Below are positions 8,915-12,762 of a DNA stretch of 12,762 nt, in pieces. The translations under genes were made by a program, and so were the position numbers. The notes below the pieces were generated by a model. The model was not told the DNA's origin. It did no database searches and was given only the letters and a program-made list of their open reading frames with translations. The stretch lies in NCBI GenBank assembly GCA_001839685.1, contig MLAK01001347.1, positions 5,269-18,030 on the forward strand, read 5' to 3'. Source of the stretch: Tritrichomonas foetus. Its lineage: Eukaryota; Parabasalia; Tritrichomonadida; Tritrichomonadidae. Position 1 is the stretch's first letter, and the number at the start of each line of letters is the position of its first letter.

Positions 8915-8977
8915 ATGTTCGAAAACGATTCCAAAGACATGTCTGTAGAGTTTGCATCAAAAGAACAGCAGACACTA
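8892..8977 (+). repeat. Left copy of an 86-bp inverted homologous segment (gene 5' ends)
   Basis: This segment aligns without gaps to the reverse complement of 11801-11886, with 66 of 86 positions identical by hand count. It covers 23 bases of leader and the first 21 codons of the 8915 gene. Homology is not visible beyond either end. The leader includes a four-codon upstream frame ATGACGAGGAGATAG ending two bases before the main ATG. Confidence 0.8.
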
Positions 8978-9079
8978 TGTTTCGTTCATACTAAAGAGAA
9001 GGAAGTGTACTATGTCGACTTTGTTCTTTTCTCAAATCTCGTCGAAGATGCTCTTGAGTTTCTCAAGAAACAAAACTAA
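8915..9079 (+). CDS. Small protein (54 residues), homologous at its N-terminus to the 11863 minus-strand pseudogene
   Basis: ATG at 8915, TAA at 9077-9079. The first 21 residues (MFENDSKDMSVEFASKEQQT...) share M.EN..KDMS.EFA.KE.QTL with the N-terminus of the broken minus-strand gene starting at 11863. The remainder (HTKEKEVYYVDFVLFSNLVE, then a helical end) has no counterpart there. The similarity at both DNA and protein levels supports real coding ancestry. I recognise no family. It is the first of a tight run of plus-strand small ORFs; 42 bases separate it from the next ATG. It may be a truncated copy of a longer gene whose 3' part has been lost. Confidence 0.5.
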   Translation: MFENDSKDMSVEFASKEQQTLCFVHTKEKEVYYVDFVLFSNLVEDALEFLKKQN

Positions 9080-9115
9080 GTCGATTCTTTAGTCATTCCA
9101 TTTTTTTATCGCTAC

Positions 9116-9120
9116 TCATA
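9116..9120 (+). promoter_or_regulatory. Initiator-like TCATA just before the 9122 start
   Basis: TCATA matches the trichomonad TCAYW initiator consensus, with the presumed +1 A at 9118, giving a leader of about four bases before the ATG at 9122. The motif is only five bases and may be chance. Confidence 0.35.
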
Positions 9121-9121
9121 A

Positions 9122-9565
9122 ATGAGTGTGACGAAGTTCGCAAAACAAATAATAGCATATACCGAAGAACAACCACATACCATCATTGTAATGATCGATG
9201 AAAAAGTCTATAGGACTCAATATGGCTATTCAATCTGGCCTTTATATATGAGATGCATTGACGAGACAAAGAACCAGATCATAAAGTTCACTGAACTATT
9301 GGACATATTTATGCAAGTGCCTTCTATTAACATCACTACAAACAGAAACCGAATAGTATATAAAAATGCAATGAATCTCATCTTCAATACATCTGAAGAA
9401 GAAGAATATGAAGGGCATAAATACTTTCCGTATGACATACAGCCAATTTGCAACCCCAAAGATCGAAAAATATATGAGCAAATACTTCCAATCGTTTATG
9501 ACAAGATCAAAGAATACCATGAACAAGAACAGGAACAGTTCACCGATGTAGAGTCATTCATTTAA
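9122..9565 (+). CDS. Hypothetical protein (147 residues) in the small-gene cluster
   Basis: A clean ATG-to-TAA frame with balanced composition including Trp, Cys, Met and many charged residues, unlike chance frames here. The start MSVTKFAKQIIAYTEEQPHT leads into a beta-like VMIDEKVYRTQYGY segment and a probable helix around residues 45-65. An acidic run (EEEEYE) at about 92-97 and a Glu/Gln-rich C-terminus (EYHEQEQEQF) follow. There is no signal peptide, membrane helix or recognised domain. The longest intact gene of the right-hand cluster, it sits 42 bases after the 8915 gene and 26 bases before the 9592 gene. That spacing is more virus- or Maverick-like than that of the housekeeping genes to the left. 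Function unknown. Confidence 0.7.
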   Translation: MSVTKFAKQIIAYTEEQPHTIIVMIDEKVYRTQYGYSIWPLYMRCIDETKNQIIKFTELLDIFMQVPSINITTNRNRIVYKNAMNLIFNTSEEEEYEGHKYFPYDIQPICNPKDRKIYEQILPIVYDKIKEYHEQEQEQFTDVESFI

Positions 9566-9591
9566 CAAGCTAATATTTTTACCAAATAGAA

Positions 9592-9761
9592 ATGACAGCA
9601 ACTGAGCTAAAGAAGAGAGGCAGAAAACAAAAGTACACAACAGATGAAGAACCAAAAGAGGCTAGACGTGCACAACAGAAGGCATATAGGAACATAAAAG
9701 AAATGAGTTGATTGAGTTGAGACGACTTGCACCAAAAGACTCAAGTCAAAATAGTGATTGA
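9592..9761 (+). pseudogene. Small basic protein with RGRK motif, frameshifted
   Basis: ATG at 9592 opens 39 codons (MTATELKKRGRKQKYTTDEE, then a Lys/Arg/Ala/Gln-rich helix) ending at a TGA at 9709-9711. A different frame continues coherently from about 9696 to a TGA at 9759-9761, with residues LIELRRLAPKDSSQ. The shift lies at about 9695-9708. The KRGRKxKY(T)xDEExxEAR..Q..YR pattern is a basic, AT-hook-like opening I associate with small DNA-binding or mobile-element/virus proteins, from general recollection only. It could be one short gene ending at 9711, but continuation in the second frame favours a frameshift mutation or sequencing error. An N occurs nearby at 9797, so base quality may be low here. 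Confidence 0.5.
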
Positions 9762-9778
9762 TTTTTATCAACACATAA

Positions 9779-9847
9779 ATGAGCTACATTGAATATNTTG
9801 AAACAGCAGCAATAGCTTTTGGTCTAATGGCTTTGATCGAGTTTTGA
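9779..9847 (+). CDS. Tiny ORF, one hydrophobic segment
   Basis: ATG at 9779 to TGA at 9845-9847, 22 residues, with one undetermined base (codon 7). Residues ETAAIAFGLMALIEF would form a short hydrophobic helix. It keeps the tight spacing of the cluster. Too short to support by itself; it could be a remnant of a larger gene. Confidence 0.2.
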   Translation: MSYIEYXETAAIAFGLMALIEF

Positions 9848-9892
9848 TATGAAGTCTTTTCTCTTGTATTCTAATTTTTTAGCACTATATAA

Positions 9893-10180
9893 AATATAAT
9901 CAAAATAGACTCATTCGAAAGTGCACTCAACAACTGTATCTTCAGAGCAAATAGACTTGATGAATGGAACAAACGAACCGAAGTATTGAGTGAAGACCAT
10001 TTCGAATACCTTTTGGAGATGTTGAATGAAGTGAAAAATTTGTATAAAAAGACATATGTGTTCAATTGGAAAGCAATAAAAAACTTCGAACAAACGATTG
10101 ATTTTTACACAGCAGGTATGGATGCATATAATGCAAAAATAAAACAACAGATGCTTGACATGTCTAAACCTACTTTTTGA
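9893..10180 (+). pseudogene. Start-less ORF, helical charged protein (remnant)
   Basis: The frame is open from 9893, just after a TAA at 9890-9892, to TGA at 10178-10180, but the first in-frame ATG is only at 10019. Codons before that ATG are clearly protein-like (FESALNNCIFRANRLDEWNK), so the true start has probably been lost to a mutation or frameshift. The rest is a charged, mainly helical stretch (LLEMLNEVKNLYKKTYVF, then FEQTIDFYTAGMDAYNAKI). No family recognised. Its 3' end overlaps the convergent minus-strand pseudogene end at 10170 by 11 bases. If only the ATG at 10019 is used, a 53-residue protein would result. Confidence 0.5.
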
Positions 10181-10580
10181 TCTCATCAGGTATATTTTTC
10201 TTCTTCGCCCAGAACTTATGCTCCATTGGGCTCAAACATGTAGGCATTGTTTCTCTTAAGTTCTGTGGCGGGATCAAATCCTATTTATCGCCCTCATAAT
10301 GAACGAAATACTTTTTCTGATCTGTGTTGTAACTGATGATCCTTTTAATAGCTCCTCGTTTGCCCTTTTTGATTGTTTCAGCAATTGGTTCTCTCTCATC
10401 ACATTTAACAAGTTTATAATATTGTATCCAGTCCGTTGAATCATCGTTAGCCTTGAGCAAGACATTAATACCATCGAATCTTGTTCCGTCCTCATACTGA
10501 TAATATACTTTAATCAGTTTATTTTTAGGGAATTACTCAGAAAGAGGAGGTAGCACACTAGCTGTTTTGTGGTCAATCAT
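10170..10580 (-). pseudogene. Minus-strand gene with two in-frame stops
   Basis: One minus-strand frame runs from an ATG at 10578-10580 to a TAG at 10170-10172, interrupted only by a TAA at 10533-10535 and a TAG at 10281-10283. All three pieces look coding. They are a 15-residue start (MIDHKTASVLPPLSE), an 83-residue middle with strand-forming segments (KVYYQYEDGTRFDG, then NTDQKKYFVHYEGDK), and a Pro/Lys-rich end (PPQNLRETMPTCLSP, later KFWAKKKNIPDEIKK). The continuity of one frame through two stops indicates a recently decayed gene of about 136 codons. I do not recognise the family. The end converges with the plus-strand ORF ending at 10180. Confidence 0.6.
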
Positions 10581-10600
10581 GCCGCACTGATATATTACTA

Positions 10601-11863
10601 CTACAATTTTGAATTTACATTCCCAATTCGTTTGGGAAAATTTGGGAAGTCAAGACACAAGCAAATGAGACATAATAATGCTTTTTCATTAACTTTAGTA
10701 TACCTGGCTCCTCCCCATTCATTTCGAATCGGATCATGATTTAAAATGTATTTTTGTGCATAACAATAAATTATCAAATTCAATAACCCAATGAAATAAA
10801 CCGGAAAGAGAAATATAATTAATCTTTTTAGGCCCTTTGTCAATGATTTGTTTGAATAGATCAACAGTGGAGGTTGGAATGGCAGCACCCTCAAAATTAG
10901 CTAGATACCATTATAAAGCAAATGCTCGAATACTGGGAAAGTTAGATTTTTTTCTTACATTGTCCACTAAATAGTCGTGCCTTAGGTTATATCTAATTAG
11001 ACTTTTCTTTTCCTTTCGTTTGCCTTGAGATTTATAACCTGGAATTTTTTGTTTTGCTGATGCAAGGATTTTTTCAGCATTTAATAATAATTCTGTTTTG
11101 CCATTGGTAAGTATAATATAAAAAATAAAATTGATTATCATCATCCGAATATTCAAAAAGTTCTTCTTCTTCTTCAAGAAGAAAGTAGGAATCCGAATCA
11201 TCATTATCATCATTTATCATGATTTTTAATTGACTTAGAAAATAAACTGACTTTTCTTTTCGTATATCACTTTCATTAGAGGAGCTTGTTTCAGATTCAT
11301 TTATTTTATATATCAAATCGTCAAAGATGTCTTCTCTCACTAATTCTTCATTAAAATTCATTCTTTAATAAGTTTCTAAAATTGGTTTTATATCTCTTCT
11401 AGTATGTATCAGTGTTTTATTTCGGTCATTCAAATAACCTTGAATATTATCATTAAGTTGATGTCCCAATTAAATAAAAATATCTGATCTTTCATCATCT
11501 AATTCAATTTTATCTCCAGTGTTTATAGAATTTAATATTCCGACATCAACGTTGGTGCATTCTTTCAAAACTTTCCCCGCTTCTTTAAATATTTTTCGAT
11601 AATAAGAGAAAAAAGAGCTCTTTAACCTTGATCAAAGCCTTTCACTAAAAGTTGATGAGGAATGAAACTCTGATCGGGTGATATTTCTTGAAGCTAAAAC
11701 GCGAAGAATCGTCGGAACTGGGTTGTTGCTAAATCGTACAATAATACCTTTCATTTTTGCATTGGTGTTTAAATGGTTTGATGTTTAGCCACTTAAGAAC
11801 TAGAGTCTGCCATTCTTTTAATGCAAATTCAGTGGACATGTCTTTTGGCTCATTTTCAGGCAT
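10601..11863 (-). pseudogene. Large decayed minus-strand gene with several stops and frameshifts
   Basis: The start (ATG at 11861-11863; an ATG directly before it at 11864 is equally possible) gives MPENEPKDMSTEFALKEWQT, homologous to the 8915 gene. The frame shifts near 11770. One frame then runs from about 11780 to about 11115 with in-frame TGA (11632), TAA (11470) and TAA (11365), including RFSNNPVPTILRVLASRNIT and an acidic Ser/Glu/Asp-rich zone. A second shift leads to a Lys-rich stretch (KQKIPGYKSQGKRKEKK), a TAA at 10911 and an ordered segment (WYLANFEGAAIPTSTVDLF) to TGA at 10734. A third frame continues through NEWGGARYTKVNEKALLCL to 10601. About 420 codons in total. Composition is protein-like throughout, but no family is recognised. 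Several independent lesions mean it is non-functional, barring poor sequence quality. Confidence 0.6.
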
Positions 11864-11886
11864 CATTATCTCCTCATTGTTACTGT
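11801..11886 (-). repeat. Right copy of the 86-bp inverted homologous segment
   Basis: The reverse complement aligns without gaps to 8892-8977 (about 77% identical). It also keeps a minimal upstream frame, here ATGAGGAGATAA, ending just before the coding start. The two copies point towards each other across about 2.8 kb. Confidence 0.8.
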
Positions 11887-11977
11887 ATTAGCCTTTAAAG
11901 TGTATTTTTTCTTTTTTTCCTAACAGATAGGTATAGAGTGGTTCAAACATTTATCATATAGTAAAAGCATCTCATCA

Positions 11978-12133
11978 ATGGGCGAACAATCATATGACCA
12001 TCAATTGATTAGGCGAAATGGCATCGAAGTAAGCAACATGGAAAACGACGAGCTGATGTATTTCCATAATGCTTCGGTTTCACTAAATACAGATCATCAT
12101 CTCTGGGAAATAGCTCCATATAATCCTAAATGA
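11978..12133 (+). CDS. Small hypothetical protein (51 residues)
   Basis: ATG at 11978, TGA at 12131-12133. The composition is protein-like and unusual for this AT-rich DNA: MGEQSYDHQLIRRNGIEVSN, then ENDELMYFH and ending LWEIAPYNPK, with His, Trp and Met. The leader contains TCATC, close to but not matching the TCAYW initiator, directly before the ATG. It converges with the minus-strand gene ending at 12156, 22 bases away. No family recognised. It could be a complete small gene of the island or the start of a longer, truncated one. Confidence 0.45.
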   Translation: MGEQSYDHQLIRRNGIEVSNMENDELMYFHNASVSLNTDHHLWEIAPYNPK

Positions 12134-12155
12134 GATAATTATATGTTATTTTTGT

Positions 12156-12404
12156 TTACTGAAGTATTTGGAATATTTTCTTTTTTAGTTCATCGCTTTG
12201 ATTCATTTCTCTGAGAAATTCATTAATTTCTCTACTAAATTCCTGTATGAATGCGCATTTGGAAGCAAAATAGTATATCAGTTTTTCCATGTTATCATCT
12301 TCTGGTATTAACCAGTCAATATTACTAACAACACATGTTGTTTTACCATGCATTGTTATCAATGAGTATCGTTCGTCATGAGAATAAAAATGCTTCATAT
12401 CCAT
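12156..12404 (-). CDS. Hypothetical protein (82 residues)
   Basis: An intact minus-strand frame with ATG at 12402-12404. A His/Tyr/Asp-rich start (MDMKHFYSHDERYSLITMHG) leads into strand-like TTCVVSNIDWLIPEDD (37-52) and then a helical Lys/Glu C-terminus (about 55-82, EFLREMNQSDELKKKIFQIL). There is no signal peptide, membrane helix or recognised domain. It lies 23 bases downstream of the next minus-strand gene (stop at 12428), so the two may share a direction and perhaps an origin in the same mobile island. Function unknown. Confidence 0.6.
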   Translation of the reverse strand: MDMKHFYSHDERYSLITMHGKTTCVVSNIDWLIPEDDNMEKLIYYFASKCAFIQEFSREINEFLREMNQSDELKKKIFQILQ

Positions 12405-12427
12405 AATATAAATGTGAAGTGATTATT

Positions 12428-12762
12428 TTAATCCAATGTTTTAAGTAGTGTTTGGACTCCATTAACGATTTCTGGATCCTTGTCCACTTTGTAGAGTGAA
12501 ACAATGTCTCGGATTATTTTCACTCTTAGAGCAGTCGCTAAGACATCAGGAAGCAACATCTTCTCTTGTTGCTTGCTAAATATCTGATGTGCAATAACAG
12601 TAGTTATATTAAGGAGTGGAAATGGTACCCACCCCAAAAATGANAAATTTCNCGNCTCACCTATNGTTCGNNGCGAAATCTGCCAAAATTTTTGACTAGT
12701 ACCATTTCGCACTCCTTAATGTATGAATGAACCCATTCACATTCTCACTGATGACCTCATCA
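12428..12762 (-). pseudogene. Minus-strand gene interrupted by an inverted-repeat insertion; cut by the right edge
   Basis: The C-terminal part, about 60 codons reading NITTVIAHQIFSKQQEKMLL and onward, ends at the stop 12428-12430. Its composition is clearly coding: a helical region around LATALRVKIIRDIVSLYK, then KDPEIVNGVQTLLKTLD. On the other side of an inverted-repeat block (12608-12720), 12721-12761 encodes DEVISENVNGFIHT in a different frame that soon hits a TAG inside the block. The reading is that one gene has been split by a small insertion. The uncertain bases (several N) lie inside the block, so the exact frame change cannot be fixed. Family unknown; the 5' end lies outside the window. 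Confidence 0.5.
12608..12720. mobile_element. About 113-bp MITE-like element with terminal inverted repeats
   Basis: The left end reads ATTAAGGAGTGGAAATGGTA and the reverse complement of the right end reads ATTAAGGAGTGCGAAATGGT, matching over about 21 bases with one extra base. Weaker matching continues inwards to CAAAAAT-type sequence. The block interrupts a minus-strand open frame and carries no gene. No clean target-site duplication is seen (left flank GTTAT, right flank GTATG). Seven undetermined bases inside suggest hairpin-related sequencing trouble. It could also be a simple hairpin rather than a transposable element. Confidence 0.5.

Noticed and set aside
9226..9526. Minus-strand frames opposite the 147-residue gene
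   Set aside because: The plus-strand frame has a clean ATG, an initiator-like leader and balanced composition, so the others are shadows.
10274..10495. Minus-strand 73-codon frame starting with ATG
   Set aside because: The alternative minus-strand frame (10281-10580) gives a much more protein-like translation through the same DNA, so this is a shadow.
11100..11420. Possible spliceosomal intron explaining the frame change in the large pseudogene
   Set aside because: No GTATGT-type donor paired with an ACTAACACACAG-type acceptor was found on the minus strand around the shift.
10170..11863. Stop-codon reassignment as an explanation for the in-frame stops
   Set aside because: All three stop codons occur inside these genes, frameshifts are also present, and the intact genes in the window use TAA and TGA as normal terminators.
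1..12762. tRNA, rRNA, snRNA or CRISPR-type arrays
   Set aside because: No tRNA B-box-like GTTCRANNC with matching arms, no conserved rRNA blocks and no regularly spaced direct repeats were seen by eye.

Overview
This window looks like AT-rich nuclear DNA from a unicellular eukaryote, most probably a parabasalid of the Trichomonas/Tritrichomonas type. The genes are intron-free, and most of the intergenic DNA is very AT-rich. One protein fuses a cysteine-phosphatase-type RNA triphosphatase to a guanylyltransferase-like domain, the metazoan/plant-type capping-enzyme architecture known from Trichomonas vaginalis. Several stop codons sit inside or next to TAAA, the trichomonad-style poly(A) signal (stops near 526, 6253 and 7342). 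Two genes have TCAYW initiator-like sequences just before the ATG. No search was run, so the organism call is an inference.

Left and centre (1-8880) is sparse and mostly plus-strand. It holds the 3' end of an unidentified, possibly transposase-like gene (1-528); a 586-residue capping-enzyme homologue (1783-3543) whose guanylyltransferase half has lost its nucleotidyl-transfer residues; a 199-residue acidic/helical protein of unknown function (4259-4858); an 83-nt T run next to a minus-strand coding remnant; a low-complexity Q/S/P/N-rich protein (5578-6255); and a clear PSMD9/Nas2 proteasome-assembly chaperone (6733-7344). The stretches between them are long and show no convincing genes.

Right (about 8890-12762) has a different architecture. 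Many tiny, tightly packed ORFs lie on both strands and several are broken. They are two small plus-strand genes (8915, 9122), a frameshifted basic RGRK-motif gene (9592), a start-less ORF (9893), two minus-strand pseudogenes with in-frame stops and frameshifts (10170-10580 and 10601-11863), a convergent pair of small ORFs (11978 and 12156), and a minus-strand gene at the right edge interrupted by an approximately 113-bp inverted-repeat element. The 5' ends of the 8915 gene and the 11863 pseudogene are homologous (86 ungapped bases, about 77% identical) and face each other across about 2.8 kb. This is best read as a decaying mobile or virus-like (Maverick/Polinton-style) gene island, although no hallmark polymerase, integrase, ATPase or capsid gene is visible.

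The strongest functional signal is the capping-enzyme homologue: it keeps the CX5R triphosphatase signature but has EPRG where the catalytic KxDG lysine motif should be. It is probably a triphosphatase/pseudo-guanylyltransferase paralogue rather than the housekeeping capping enzyme.
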